From positions 1 through 35,069 of the forward strand of contig JAEDJT010000013.1 of NCBI GenBank assembly GCA_016296185.1: 35,069 bases of DNA. The letters are read 5' to 3'. The position numbers were made by a program, and so were the translations under genes. This document shows, in pieces, positions 1 to 8,730 of the stretch (the first letter of the stretch is position 1; every line of letters begins with the position of its first letter). Below the pieces are notes generated by a model. That model saw nothing but the letters and a program-made list of their open reading frames with translations. It did no database searches and was not told the DNA's origin. This stretch comes from Bacilli bacterium. GTDB lineage: Bacteria > Bacillota_I > Bacilli_A > RF39 > UBA660.

Positions 1-1
1 T

Positions 2-208
2 ATTAAATGTTATGGAATGATAAATAGTACTGATTATAATATTTATAATTATGATGAACTAAGTAATAAAATAAGTAATATATTAACAGATAAAATAAAT
101 AATTATATTGATACTACTTTTGAATCAGGTAGTAATTTATTTGGAGTCAGTAATAATTATAAAATATATGTTGAAGTTACAATAAATAAGAATGGAAATA
201 CTGTATAA
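2..208 (+). CDS. C-terminal end of a probable Ger(x)C-type spore germination protein (partial)
   Basis: The reading frame is open from the left edge to a TAA at 206-208, so this is the last 68 residues of a longer protein. The visible part is a polar helix-like stretch followed by a beta-rich end (YVEVTINKNG). That resembles the end of Ger(x)C lipoproteins, where a helix precedes a final strand with a terminal Gly. The match is weak on its own. The main support is context: the stop codon overlaps the ATG of a GerB-type permease by one base, and gerA-gerC-gerB order is common in clostridial-type germinant receptor operons. A GerC subunit would be a lipoprotein on the outer face of the spore inner membrane. 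An ATG at 17 is internal, not a start. Confidence 0.45.
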   Translation: MKCYGMINSTDYNIYNYDELSNKISNILTDKINNYIDTTFESGSNLFGVSNNYKIYVEVTINKNGNTV

Positions 209-1119
209 TGAATGAGAAACAATACAATTATTTAAGTTTTTTTCTTACTAGAGTTTTATTTTTAGGCGGAGGTTTTAGTTTATTATTTAATAAATCTTCT
301 AATAATGTTTTGTTATGTAGTTTTATGGGAATGTTGTTAGGTTATTTTTTATTATATATTTTTTATAAAAAAGGTATTAATAAGTATAATAAATACTTAA
401 TAGCAGTAATTATTTTATTTATTAATTTAATTGGTTGTGGTGTATTAACTAGCAGTTATTTATTACCTAATACTCCTATTTTATTGATAATATTATTATT
501 TATTGGAATATGTATTTATGGTAGTAAAGATATAACCATAATTGCTAGAGTTAGTTTTATTTTATTCTTTATTTCTATAGGTATTATTTTATTAGCTTGT
601 TTAGGTTTATTAAGTGAATTAGATTTTAATTTTAGTATTAGTAATAATAATATAATATCTGGTATTTTATTATTTGCTATTCTATCTTTATTACCTAATT
701 TATTAATAATTGATTATAGTAACAATTATAAATTTTATAAAATTAGTAAAGGTTATATTATTGGTTGTATATCTAATATAAATGTAGTTATGTTTATTAA
801 TTTTATATTTGGATATAAGTTAGCTTCTATAGTTAGGTTTCCAGAATATTTTATATTAAAACAAGTTAATTTATTTAGTTTTATAAGTAACATAGAAAAT
901 ATCTTAGTTATGGAATGGATTGTTACTATAATTTTATCTGGTATGGTATGTATTAATACTATTAGAAATAATAATATTTTTAAGTATTTAATTGTTATTC
1001 TTATTACAATAGTATTATGTATATTAACTAGTAATTATAATGTTTTATTTTATATAAAGAATTATATATGTTATGTATATATGTTTTTAATTATATGTTG
1101 TTTGGTAATAAAAAAATAA
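208..1119 (+). CDS. GerAB/GerB-type spore germination permease subunit
   Basis: This 303-residue, almost wholly hydrophobic protein has about ten predicted membrane segments. Near residue 210 it carries RFPEYFILKQVNLFSFI followed by an N-I-E-x-hydrophobic-x-EW stretch. This closely fits the late FP-x-x-x-x-L-x-x-I-x-x-x-x-F-x-x-R-x-E segment of GerAB (APC superfamily) germinant receptor permeases. GerAB subunits sit in the spore inner membrane and help sense small germinants such as amino acids. The protein is somewhat short for the family (about 360), mostly from short loops. The ATG overlaps the upstream stop (taATG), so it is translationally coupled to the probable GerC gene. It is last in its operon and ends in a terminator shared with the convergent ABC operon. 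Its presence implies that this AT-rich organism can sporulate, or recently could. Confidence 0.75.
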   Translation: MNEKQYNYLSFFLTRVLFLGGGFSLLFNKSSNNVLLCSFMGMLLGYFLLYIFYKKGINKYNKYLIAVIILFINLIGCGVLTSSYLLPNTPILLIILLFIGICIYGSKDITIIARVSFILFFISIGIILLACLGLLSELDFNFSISNNNIISGILLFAILSLLPNLLIIDYSNNYKFYKISKGYIIGCISNINVVMFINFIFGYKLASIVRFPEYFILKQVNLFSFISNIENILVMEWIVTIILSGMVCINTIRNNNIFKYLIVILITIVLCILTSNYNVLFYIKNYICYVYMFLIICCLVIKK

Positions 1120-1139
1120 CACTTATAAAGTGTTATTTT
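1113..1139. terminator. Bidirectional terminator between convergent genes
   Basis: A 12-bp perfect stem (1113-1124 with 1128-1139, loop ATA) covers the stops of both convergent genes. It is flanked by an A-run on the left and T-rich sequence on the right, so it can act on either strand. The U-tract is better for the minus-strand transcript. Confidence 0.8.
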
Positions 1140-2710
1140 AATTTGAAATTTTTTGGAGCTAGTAGTATTACTAATATTATTAAAATAATAGATAGTATTA
1201 TTACTGCTGGTATTATATATAATGTTAATGAAATAATATCTAAACTTACGTTTTCAGCAAGTAGCATAAATGCATATACTGTTGTCATTATTATTAAGAA
1301 ATAAAAAATATTTTTTTCTTTCATATTCTTACTATAAGGTTGAATTATGTAATAAATACTTAAGTAGAATATTGAAAAGAATGAAGACAATAATAATGTA
1401 TTTATTGTTATACATAACATAGTTAATGGTTCAAAATGTCCACAACAATAATATGTAATATTTATTCCAAGTATAAGAAGTATAGCAGTTAATAAATTAT
1501 TTTTTATTAATGACTTTAATCTTAGTAAGAAAACATTTTTAATAATTTTTTTATTTCTATAAAAGTTGTAATTTAACATATATTGATCACAATGAAAAAA
1601 CATTGTTTTTGTAATATCAGTTCCTCTATTTGAGAATAGTATTAATAATGATAAATTTAAATATCTTAAATATATGAAATCAGCAACATACGGTCTTGTT
1701 TTTTCTAATAGTAATGTTAATGTTATTAAACATACAAACACAATAGTTATTAATATATTATTTGATAAAGAAGAATTATATATTAAGTCTTTATGTCTTT
1801 TAAAGAATAAGTCATTAAACAATCTATATCCATGTTCTTTTTTTATTAAATCTGTATCTGTGTATTCTATTTTAGATGTTTTTTCAAATTTTTTTAATGA
1901 TATGTTTTCTTCATCAATTACGTTATTAAATACACTGAATCTTCTCTTATATAATCTATATATAGAATCATCTTTTTTAAACCAACTATATAACATTAAT
2001 GTTATTACTCCAATAGTTGTAATAATTATTAAAAATAGTTCTAAACTTAATGATATGTTTATTAATAATAAGAAGAATGGTATTATTAGTCCTGCAAATA
2101 CTATAAATAAATGTAAGAAATTATTATCTCTTATTATTAAATCTTTTTTCGAATAAATAAATAAAAATAATAAATTAACAAAAAATGATGATATAAAATA
2201 ATATATTAATAATATCTCTATATTAAATACTATATTACCAAACATTACTAATATTAATAACAATGGAAATATACTAATTACCATATTATAAATTGTATTT
2301 TTTAATATATCTGCAATAAAGTATAATTTAGCATCTAATCTTAATAATATTACATTAGTATATTTACTTTCTGTTGCTTTAAATGCTTTACTTGTAATCA
2401 TACATACTAATGGTATTGTAAATAAAACACTTAAATAGACATGAGTTACTTGCATATTCATTTCACCTTTTAGCATTGCTAATAATGGTATTACTAAGAA
2501 ACCAAATGTTATAGCAAAGTTAAATAATATTTCTTTTATTGCTTTTAAAATCATTCCTATAAAGGCAAATATTGTTACTACAAAACTGCTTGCATATAGT
2601 TTTTCATTATATAAATATTTTAATAACGGTACTTGTTTTAATCCATTTATAGTTTGATTACCTATAACTGTAGTATCTATTTTTATAATATTATTAAAAG
2701 TATTATTCAT
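1133..2710 (-). CDS. ABC transporter permease, large ABC-2-like type
   Basis: This 525-residue integral membrane protein has roughly twelve hydrophobic segments in two halves. A charged cytoplasmic loop separates them at about residues 240-320 (SWFKKDDSIYRLYKRR and following). There is no ATPase motif. The start codon overlaps the end of the ABC ATPase gene by 8 bases, so the two are translationally coupled and must form one transporter. Large single-chain permeases paired with BcrA-like ATPases usually export lipids, peptides or antibiotics, or act in envelope homeostasis. The sequence does not show the substrate. It is the last gene of its operon. Confidence 0.8.
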   Translation of the reverse strand: MNNTFNNIIKIDTTVIGNQTINGLKQVPLLKYLYNEKLYASSFVVTIFAFIGMILKAIKEILFNFAITFGFLVIPLLAMLKGEMNMQVTHVYLSVLFTIPLVCMITSKAFKATESKYTNVILLRLDAKLYFIADILKNTIYNMVISIFPLLLILVMFGNIVFNIEILLIYYFISSFFVNLLFLFIYSKKDLIIRDNNFLHLFIVFAGLIIPFFLLLINISLSLELFLIIITTIGVITLMLYSWFKKDDSIYRLYKRRFSVFNNVIDEENISLKKFEKTSKIEYTDTDLIKKEHGYRLFNDLFFKRHKDLIYNSSLSNNILITIVFVCLITLTLLLEKTRPYVADFIYLRYLNLSLLILFSNRGTDITKTMFFHCDQYMLNYNFYRNKKIIKNVFLLRLKSLIKNNLLTAILLILGINITYYCCGHFEPLTMLCITINTLLLSSFFSIFYLSIYYIIQPYSKNMKEKNIFYFLIIMTTVYAFMLLAENVSLDIISLTLYIIPAVIILSIILIILVILLAPKNFKLK

Positions 2711-3395
2711 TATCTGTTCCTTTAATGTATTCTATAATATATTCTTTATTTTTATTTTGTTCATCAATTTTATGTAGTGTTTTATTATTTATAATTGTTA
2801 TTTCATCACATAGATCTAATGCTAATTCCATAATATGAGTAGATAGTATTAATATACGATCTTTTTTTATCTCTTTTAGTAGTTGTTTCATTTCGTCTTG
2901 AGCAATTACATCTAAACTAGTTAATGGTTCATCTAATAATAATATTTTAGAATCCATTATAATATTTACTAGCATTTGCATTTTGTTTTTCATACCAAAT
3001 GAATATTCTTTTAGTAATTTATCTATATCATTTCTATTAATATTCATCATATCAAAATATTCTTCAATAGTTTTAACATTTTTTATATGATTTTTATTAA
3101 TATCTATAAAGAATTGTAAAAATTCTCTACCTGTTAAAAATTCTGGTACTAAAGGTTCTGATATTGAGTATCCTATCATTTCATTATTAATTGTATATTT
3201 TTGATTATCATTTGATAAATATATGTTTCCAGTATAATCTATATCATTATTTATGCAATTGAATAATGTTGTTTTACCACTACCATTACGTCCTAGTAAT
3301 CCATATATTTTACCTTCTTCAAATTCATAATTAACATTTTCTAATACTACTTTTTTATCATAATTTTTATTAATGTTTTCTAATACTAATTTCAT
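2703..3395 (-). CDS. ABC transporter ATP-binding protein (BcrA/CcmA-like)
   Basis: This 230-residue single nucleotide-binding domain energises the permease encoded just downstream. Walker A is GRNGSGKT (35-42), the signature region is the degenerate YSFGMK (131-136), Walker B is ILLLDEP (151-157), the D-loop is SLD (160-162) and the switch His is H187 in STH. The Q-loop position near residue 80 appears to be Glu. The non-canonical signature (SFGMK for LSGGQ) is usual for the BcrA-like exporter branch. A strong SD (GGAG) precedes the ATG. A candidate extended -10 lies directly after the terminator of the upstream operon, so this pair is probably transcribed separately. Confidence 0.92.
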   Translation of the reverse strand: MKLVLENINKNYDKKVVLENVNYEFEEGKIYGLLGRNGSGKTTLFNCINNDIDYTGNIYLSNDNQKYTINNEMIGYSISEPLVPEFLTGREFLQFFIDINKNHIKNVKTIEEYFDMMNINRNDIDKLLKEYSFGMKNKMQMLVNIIMDSKILLLDEPLTSLDVIAQDEMKQLLKEIKKDRILILSTHIMELALDLCDEITIINNKTLHKIDEQNKNKEYIIEYIKGTDNE

Positions 3396-3413
3396 AATTA
3401 TTCTCCTTAATAT

Positions 3414-3422
3414 ATTTTATCA
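3414..3422 (-). promoter_or_regulatory. Candidate extended -10 for the ABC operon
   Basis: On the minus strand this reads TGATAAAAT, an extended -10 with one mismatch to TATAAT, about 20 bases before the ATPase start. It follows the T-tract of the preceding terminator. No clear -35 is visible. Confidence 0.45.
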
Positions 3423-3425
3423 TAA

Positions 3426-3449
3426 AAAAAACACTATTTAGTGTTTTTT
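3426..3449 (-). terminator. Intrinsic terminator of the GNAT operon
   Basis: Arms AAAAAACACTA and TAGTGTTTTTT form the stem. It overlaps the TAG stop of the acetyltransferase gene and is followed on the minus strand by a run of T. Confidence 0.8.
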
Positions 3450-3898
3450 AATTTTTTTTTAAATATTCTTTTTGTTCCTAAATCAGTTTTTACTTCTTTA
3501 AGGAATTTAAAACCATATTTTTCATAATAATTTTCTAATCTAGAATGAAGATATACTGCATCAAATTTATGATATATACATCTTTCAAATGCATCATTTA
3601 TAAGTAGTTTACTATAGCCATTATTTCTATATTCTTCTTTTATAAATACATTTGCAATATAAGGTGTGTATTTTTCATTATCTACGCCATCTTTTTCATT
3701 TATTTCATATGTACCAATTAGTGTATCATTGCTTATTAATGCATATATTTTAGGTAATTCATCATTATCTAATGTGTTTATATATAAATCATTTATTTCT
3801 TTATGACTTAGTTTTTTTGTTTCACCCCACCAGTTACTATAAATATTTATTATTTCTTTATAGTAACGGTTAGGTGAAGTTATTCTTTTTATTTCCAT
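3434..3898 (-). CDS. GNAT-family N-acetyltransferase
   Basis: This 154-residue protein is a single GNAT domain. The acetyl-CoA binding motif A lies in NVFIKEEYRNNGYSKLL (R-N-N-G-Y-S fits R/Q-x-x-G-x-G/A, with Ser as the last residue). The late YEKYGFKFLKE segment is the usual GNAT beta6-alpha end. The acceptor substrate cannot be read from sequence; it could be an antibiotic, a polyamine, a peptide N-terminus or a sugar amine. It is the third gene of a compact operon with two envelope proteins. Its ATG lies one base beyond the stop of the unknown membrane protein, with only a weak SD (AGAAG), so translation is probably coupled. Confidence 0.85.
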   Translation of the reverse strand: MEIKRITSPNRYYKEIINIYSNWWGETKKLSHKEINDLYINTLDNDELPKIYALISNDTLIGTYEINEKDGVDNEKYTPYIANVFIKEEYRNNGYSKLLINDAFERCIYHKFDAVYLHSRLENYYEKYGFKFLKEVKTDLGTKRIFKKKLKNTK

Positions 3899-3899
3899 A

Positions 3900-5354
3900 T
3901 TATACTTCTTCTATATTATAATCTGTAAATGATTTATCATTAGTTGGTTTTCCAATAACTTTATATACTGGTTTATTGTATGCTTCTGAATTTTTAATTA
4001 TAATTTCAAATCCATAGTTATTTTTCATTCCAGTTTGTTCTAATTCTTCAATTATTTTTTCTACGATACCTTCATAATTTGATGTTTGTAGTCCACCAAA
4101 TTTACCAGATACTTCAATTATATATTTGAATTCGTATTCATTAATAAAATCTATACCTTTCATGTTTAGGTATTTTTCAAAATTTAATTCTTTACTGAAT
4201 TGATACATATATTCTTTATCATTTTCTCTTTTGTAAGCTTTTGTATATTCATCACAGTCATGACAATCACCTACAAATAGACATCCTGTTTTGGGATAGA
4301 ATGCTATATCAGTGTTTGCTGATGTTACTGAATTTAATCTTTCTGTTAATGAACTAGTAAAATCGTCTAATATAACTTTGTCCATGTAATTATCTTCAAC
4401 AATATATAATACTTCTGTTTCGTTATAAGCAATACTTATTACTGTTATTGTATCTTTACTTTCTGTAGTATCTCTGTTGTTTGCTGCACTCTTTGTTTTG
4501 TTTACTAAAGTACAATTTCTTTGTGATGTTGGTGTTTTTTGTGTAACGTTATTAATTCTTTTTCCATCATCACAAGTAAAATCTAAACCATATCTAGCTT
4601 TTAATTGTTTTTCAATGAAATCTTTTTCAGTAACTGCTTTTATTTCTGCTTGTTTACCAAATACATATTTGTAATATGGTTGACTATAATATTTTGATAA
4701 TCCAAATGGTGTTCCAAATAATAAAACAATATAAATAATTATTCCGATTGTTCCTAAAGCTTTTACTTTTTCTTTTTCAGCTATAGCATATGTTATTACT
4801 CCTGATGTAATCATTCCTAGTATTCCACATACTGCTAAAGCAAAAGTATAGTATATTAAAGTGTCTTCTTTTGCTTCAATTATTAATGATCCAAAATATG
4901 CAAATGTTGCTCCTATAATACCACCTATTAATGATGATATACTTTGATTTGAATTTGTTTTATCTTTTACAGCATTTATTGCAGACATAACAATCATATA
5001 TGCAGGTATTACATAAATAATATATTCACTTACTTTTATCATTGAATAAATTAAAATTGTATATATTACAAGATTTACAATAGCTAGTGAAAACATTTTT
5101 TTAGATTCTTCCATGTTTACTGCAGTTATTTCTTTTGCTTCTTGAATTTCTTTTTCTTTTGCTTCTTTTTCTGCTTTTTCTTCATCTAATTTTTCATAAT
5201 ATTCTTGAGGGATAACAATTTTTTCATTGTTAGCTCCTTCTACTTTAATTGATACTTCTTCTGTTTCAATAGATTTTTCTAATTCTTCTGGATTTACTTC
5301 TGTTTTTTTAGGTAGATTTAAATCTTGAAAATTATCATTATTATTTTCTGGCAT
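3900..5354 (-). CDS. Hypothetical polytopic membrane protein with Glu-rich N-terminus and large Cys-containing C-terminal domain
   Basis: I do not recognise this family. The protein (484 residues from the ATG at 5354) has three parts. The first is an acidic, Glu/Lys-rich, probably coiled N-terminus (about 20-85). The second is a block of about five membrane segments (about 89-217). The third is a soluble C-terminal domain of about 260 residues with a cluster of cysteines (CLFVGDCHDC near 350) and others at about 261 and 280, consistent with disulfides if it lies outside. An in-frame GTG at 5361-5363 overlaps the upstream stop but is only three bases from the AGGA; I prefer the ATG, about 12 bases away. 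It sits between an exported propeller-like protein and a GNAT enzyme in one operon. Low-complexity linkers make homology searches risky. Confidence 0.6.
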   Translation of the reverse strand: MPENNNDNFQDLNLPKKTEVNPEELEKSIETEEVSIKVEGANNEKIVIPQEYYEKLDEEKAEKEAKEKEIQEAKEITAVNMEESKKMFSLAIVNLVIYTILIYSMIKVSEYIIYVIPAYMIVMSAINAVKDKTNSNQSISSLIGGIIGATFAYFGSLIIEAKEDTLIYYTFALAVCGILGMITSGVITYAIAEKEKVKALGTIGIIIYIVLLFGTPFGLSKYYSQPYYKYVFGKQAEIKAVTEKDFIEKQLKARYGLDFTCDDGKRINNVTQKTPTSQRNCTLVNKTKSAANNRDTTESKDTITVISIAYNETEVLYIVEDNYMDKVILDDFTSSLTERLNSVTSANTDIAFYPKTGCLFVGDCHDCDEYTKAYKRENDKEYMYQFSKELNFEKYLNMKGIDFINEYEFKYIIEVSGKFGGLQTSNYEGIVEKIIEELEQTGMKNNYGFEIIIKNSEAYNKPVYKVIGKPTNDKSFTDYNIEEV

Positions 5355-5363
5355 TTTAATCAC

Positions 5364-6587
5364 TTATCCTTTCAACCATCTATATTGTTTATATGTTCTT
5401 GTAAATACTATTAATGCTATTCCTGATATAGCAAATACTACAAATATCATATCCACTGTATCTGGATTAATTATTGTTTCTTCATAATTTACTATTATAT
5501 TTACTGAATTTAATGGCATTATAAATTCATTTTCATTTATTTGTATTTCATTACCTTGTTCATCAGTTATTTTATAATTTAATAATTTATATCCTGAATT
5601 AGGTGTTGTTTCTAATATTATTTTATTATATGGTATTGCATCACCTGTATATGTTGTTTTTCCATATATGTTTGATTCTATATTTATATTTATTGCGTAA
5701 TCATATAATATTTCTTTATTCTCGTTTAATATATATAATTTATTTTGTAGTTTATTAAATTTATATGAAATACCTTCACTTATTTTTGTACTATTTATTT
5801 TATTACCATCATAGTCATATGATAATAAGAATGTTTCAAATTCATTATTTGCTATAACATATATTTTATTTTCTAATATTATACAATCATTGAATTCTTT
5901 ATAATCTTTATTATCATCGATCCATTTAATATATCCTTCTTTATCGATATATTTTATTATGGCATTTTTTTCATTATATAAATCTTCTTTGTAACCAACT
6001 ATTATATTATTATCATTTACATATGTTGAATTGTAATAGTATTCTGTTATTCCATCTTTAGTGTTTCCACTATTATTTATAATGTAATAATCACTTTTAA
6101 TTATATCTTTTATATTTGATATGTTACTTAACTTTGTTTCTTCAATATTTAATTCATTATCTATAACATATATGTTATTTGTACTAAGAATTCCATTGTT
6201 TATTAATAATACATATATTTTATTATCATGTATATATAATTTTGGATTTCCATTACTTATTATTGTAGATGATTCATTTTGTGATAATACTTTTAGATTT
6301 GAATCTATATAGTAGCATTTAAGTTTGTTGTTTTTTAATCCAACTAATATAAAGTTTTCATTATATTTAATAATAGATATATTAGTTAAATCACTAAATT
6401 TTTTATTTGATACTAGTTCATTATTTATGTAACTATTTAATTCGTTATCAATAGTTTCAATATATCCTGTGTCATAAGATAAAATACTGTCTATTTTTTT
6501 ATCAATTGTTTTATCAAATGATAAGGCATTTACATATGTTGGAATAAATAATAATGCTAGTAATATAATACAAATTCTTTTCTTCAT
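5364..6587 (-). CDS. Exported, membrane-anchored protein with propeller-like repeats and an InlB-B-repeat-like domain
   Basis: This 407-residue protein begins with a classical signal peptide (MKKR, hydrophobic core, cleavage near VNA-LS at 21-23). A long Asn/Ile/Tyr-rich stretch (about 50-290) then shows recurring short strand patterns such as DNELNIEE and DNKIYVL, which suggests a degenerate beta-propeller. Residues about 305-370 (TPNSGYKLLNYKITDEQGN and MPLNSVNIIVNY) fit the divergent InlB B-repeat/MucBP-like sandwich of Gram-positive surface proteins. A C-terminal membrane helix (about 380-397) and a short basic tail anchor it; there is no LPXTG. It is the first gene of the operon and abuts the next one, which suggests a shared envelope role. 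The function is unknown. Confidence 0.65.
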   Translation of the reverse strand: MKKRICIILLALLFIPTYVNALSFDKTIDKKIDSILSYDTGYIETIDNELNSYINNELVSNKKFSDLTNISIIKYNENFILVGLKNNKLKCYYIDSNLKVLSQNESSTIISNGNPKLYIHDNKIYVLLINNGILSTNNIYVIDNELNIEETKLSNISNIKDIIKSDYYIINNSGNTKDGITEYYYNSTYVNDNNIIVGYKEDLYNEKNAIIKYIDKEGYIKWIDDNKDYKEFNDCIILENKIYVIANNEFETFLLSYDYDGNKINSTKISEGISYKFNKLQNKLYILNENKEILYDYAININIESNIYGKTTYTGDAIPYNKIILETTPNSGYKLLNYKITDEQGNEIQINENEFIMPLNSVNIIVNYEETIINPDTVDMIFVVFAISGIALIVFTRTYKQYRWLKG

Positions 6588-6608
6588 ATTATCATCTACC
6601 TTATATCA

Positions 6609-6614
6609 ATTATA
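6609..6614 (-). promoter_or_regulatory. Candidate -10 box for the 6587-3434 operon
   Basis: TATAAT on the minus strand lies 22 bases before the start codon and just beyond the dinG-like terminator. There is no TG extension and no convincing -35. Confidence 0.4.
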
Positions 6615-6632
6615 TCTTATTTTGTTAATAAA

Positions 6633-6668
6633 AAAAAGAGAAAATAAATATTATTATTTTCTCTTTTT
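6633..6668 (-). terminator. Intrinsic terminator of the helicase gene
   Basis: A 15-bp stem (6633-6647 with 6654-6668, arm AAAAAGAGAAAATAA) with a 6-base loop includes the TAA stop and is followed by T residues on the minus strand. Confidence 0.8.
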
Positions 6669-8672
6669 AGTTAATTTCATTGTATCTTCTTGAGTTAAAT
6701 TTTCTTCAACAAATTTTGTTAATTCTTTATATGATTTAGTCATATTAGGATGTTTTATTGTATCATTAATTTTTTCTATATAATTCTTTTTACATACTCT
6801 TGAATCAAGAATACTAATAATGCCTTTGTCATCTTCACATCTTATTAATCTTCCGATTCCTTGTTTTAATTTTATTAGCATTTCTTTAACATATACTTCT
6901 TCATGTCCAACTTCTGGTGATTCATAGCTATCCTTCTTATATTCAAGATATGGAGTTACTATTGGGAATGGTAGTCTAGCTATAATAACACTAGATAATG
7001 ATTCTCCTTTTATATCAATACCTTCCCAGAATGTTCCAGTACTTAGTAAAACTGAATTTGTATCATTTTTAAATTTTTCTTTTATATCTTCCTGGCTACT
7101 ACTATTATTTTGAATATATACATTTATATCTTTAAATTGTTTCTTTATTTTATTATATACATATTTCATATCTGACTTAGAAGTAAATAATACTAGTGTT
7201 CTACCGTTTGTTAATTTAATTAAATCGATAATCTTTTTATATAAAGCTTCTAAGTAAGCTTCTTTTTTATGTGGATTAGGTATTTCATTACATAAATATA
7301 ACATTGATTTATTTTTGTAATCATATGGTGAAGCTTGTGATTCTTCAACATTTATTTCATATTCATTCATACCTATACCGTTTAATATATAGTCATAATT
7401 ATTATCTTCTGTAGATAATGTTGCTGATGTTAAAATAAATTTTATATTTTGATTTAATTCATTTCTTATTATATCTGATATTTTTTTACTAACAAAGTTT
7501 ATTGTATAGTTATTTTTAAACTTACTCATCCAATAGATATTCGAATCAAAATCTCTTAACATTTCTAAATCGTCGCTTATTTCTTCTAATCTATTTGTTG
7601 CTTGATCATATTTACTAAAATATCCATTATCCATATTTACTAAATCGATATAAATACTTTCTGTTAATTCAATTATTTCATCTAATGCTGCTTTAAATAG
7701 TTCAGTAAATTCAAAATCTAATTCATCACAATCATTAATATCTATATCTTTTTCTTTTAGTTTTTTTATGGCTGTATCTGTCATACCTTTTATTTCTTTA
7801 TCTAAAGTATCAAAAGCATCATCAATTCTATCGTAGAAATCTACGTTTTTTAATAATGATAAAAATGTAACGATTTCTTTTCTTAAACTTTTTAATGAGA
7901 ATTGTTTTGTATAGTTATCTCTAAATTTTGTTTCTAAATTATGTGCTTCATCACATACAATTATTCCTGCTTCATTTAATAATTTTCTATCAATTTCTAA
8001 ATCTTTTGCTAATAGATTATGATTACAAATTACTATATCATTATTTTTCATTTGTTGTCTCATGTCATAGAATTCACATTCTCTAAAGTATGGACATCTA
8101 GCATATGAACATTTATTAACACATACTTCTTTCCAATCTTTTTCTTTTAAATCCGCTTGTTCTTTTCTATCTTGTTTTTCTAAATCTATTGTTACATCTG
8201 GATGATTTTTCATATAGTTAATTGCTCTTTGAGTACATAAAAAGTTAGTTTGTCCTTTTGCTATTACACAACTTGTATGATGATGTAACATTTTTGAAAC
8301 ATTTTCAACATCTTTTAATAATTGTTCTTGTAATGCAATCGTTGCTGTAGATATTATAAATTTTTCATGATTAATTAAATGATTATAAAATAAAGGTACT
8401 AAATATGCATAAGATTTACCGATACCTACTCCAGCTTCAATTATTAAGTTTTCATTTTTAGATAATGCATCAACAATTGATGTAGCCATATATATTTGTC
8501 CATCTCTTACTTTTAATTCTGAATTTGTTGGATTGTTAAAGAAATCATAAGTTCTATTTTCTATATCTTCATATCTTTCTCTTTTTGACTTTGCTATATC
8601 TTTTATACGATTATCATTACTACATATAATAGTTCCATTTTTAGATGTAGTAACCCAATTAAAACCTGACAT
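6654..8672 (-). CDS. dinG: DinG/XPD-family (Rad3-like) iron-sulfur DNA helicase
   Basis: This 672-residue SF2 helicase unwinds DNA 5' to 3' with ATP, probably at R-loops, forks or repair intermediates. Walker A is AGVGIGKS (80-87). The DEAH box is at 241-244. SAT is in LTSATLS, motif V is in the TFWEGID region, and motif VI is QGIGRLIR. The 4Fe-4S ligands are clear: C146, then C188-x4-C193-x5-C199, matching the DinG/YoaA spacing. There is no N-terminal DEDD exonuclease domain as in Bacillus DinG, so it is closer to the shorter YoaA/YpvA-type proteins. The start is set by GGGGTG seven bases upstream. That SD is the 3' arm of a hairpin, so translation may be structure-controlled. The gene has its own promoter downstream of ileS. 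Confidence 0.9.
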   Translation of the reverse strand: MSGFNWVTTSKNGTIICSNDNRIKDIAKSKRERYEDIENRTYDFFNNPTNSELKVRDGQIYMATSIVDALSKNENLIIEAGVGIGKSYAYLVPLFYNHLINHEKFIISTATIALQEQLLKDVENVSKMLHHHTSCVIAKGQTNFLCTQRAINYMKNHPDVTIDLEKQDRKEQADLKEKDWKEVCVNKCSYARCPYFRECEFYDMRQQMKNNDIVICNHNLLAKDLEIDRKLLNEAGIIVCDEAHNLETKFRDNYTKQFSLKSLRKEIVTFLSLLKNVDFYDRIDDAFDTLDKEIKGMTDTAIKKLKEKDIDINDCDELDFEFTELFKAALDEIIELTESIYIDLVNMDNGYFSKYDQATNRLEEISDDLEMLRDFDSNIYWMSKFKNNYTINFVSKKISDIIRNELNQNIKFILTSATLSTEDNNYDYILNGIGMNEYEINVEESQASPYDYKNKSMLYLCNEIPNPHKKEAYLEALYKKIIDLIKLTNGRTLVLFTSKSDMKYVYNKIKKQFKDINVYIQNNSSSQEDIKEKFKNDTNSVLLSTGTFWEGIDIKGESLSSVIIARLPFPIVTPYLEYKKDSYESPEVGHEEVYVKEMLIKLKQGIGRLIRCEDDKGIISILDSRVCKKNYIEKINDTIKHPNMTKSYKELTKFVEENLTQEDTMKLTKKRK

Positions 8673-8678
8673 AATAAA

Positions 8679-8700
8679 ACACCCCTTTTTGTTGGGGTGT
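8679..8700 (-). promoter_or_regulatory. Leader hairpin that contains the helicase SD (or ileS terminator)
   Basis: On the minus strand ACACCCC (8700-8694) pairs with GGGGTGT (8685-8679) across an 8-base loop. The 3' arm is the only SD for the gene at 8672. The run TTTTATT after the stem makes it look like an intrinsic terminator for ileS as well. The predicted transcription start lies close to the stem's 5' end. Confidence 0.6.
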
Positions 8701-8729
8701 ATTATAACATAATATTATTATATTTCCAA
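8701..8729 (-). promoter_or_regulatory. Promoter of the helicase gene
   Basis: On the minus strand this is TTGGAA (8729-8724), a 17-base spacer, and TATAAT (8706-8701) with the TG extension (TGTTATAAT). It lies wholly in the ileS-helicase gap. Confidence 0.7.
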
Positions 8730-8730
8730 A

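Noticed and set aside
1068..1304. Plus-strand frame overlapping the ends of the germination and ABC genes
   Set aside because: It runs through the shared terminator, has no SD, and is antisense to the permease.
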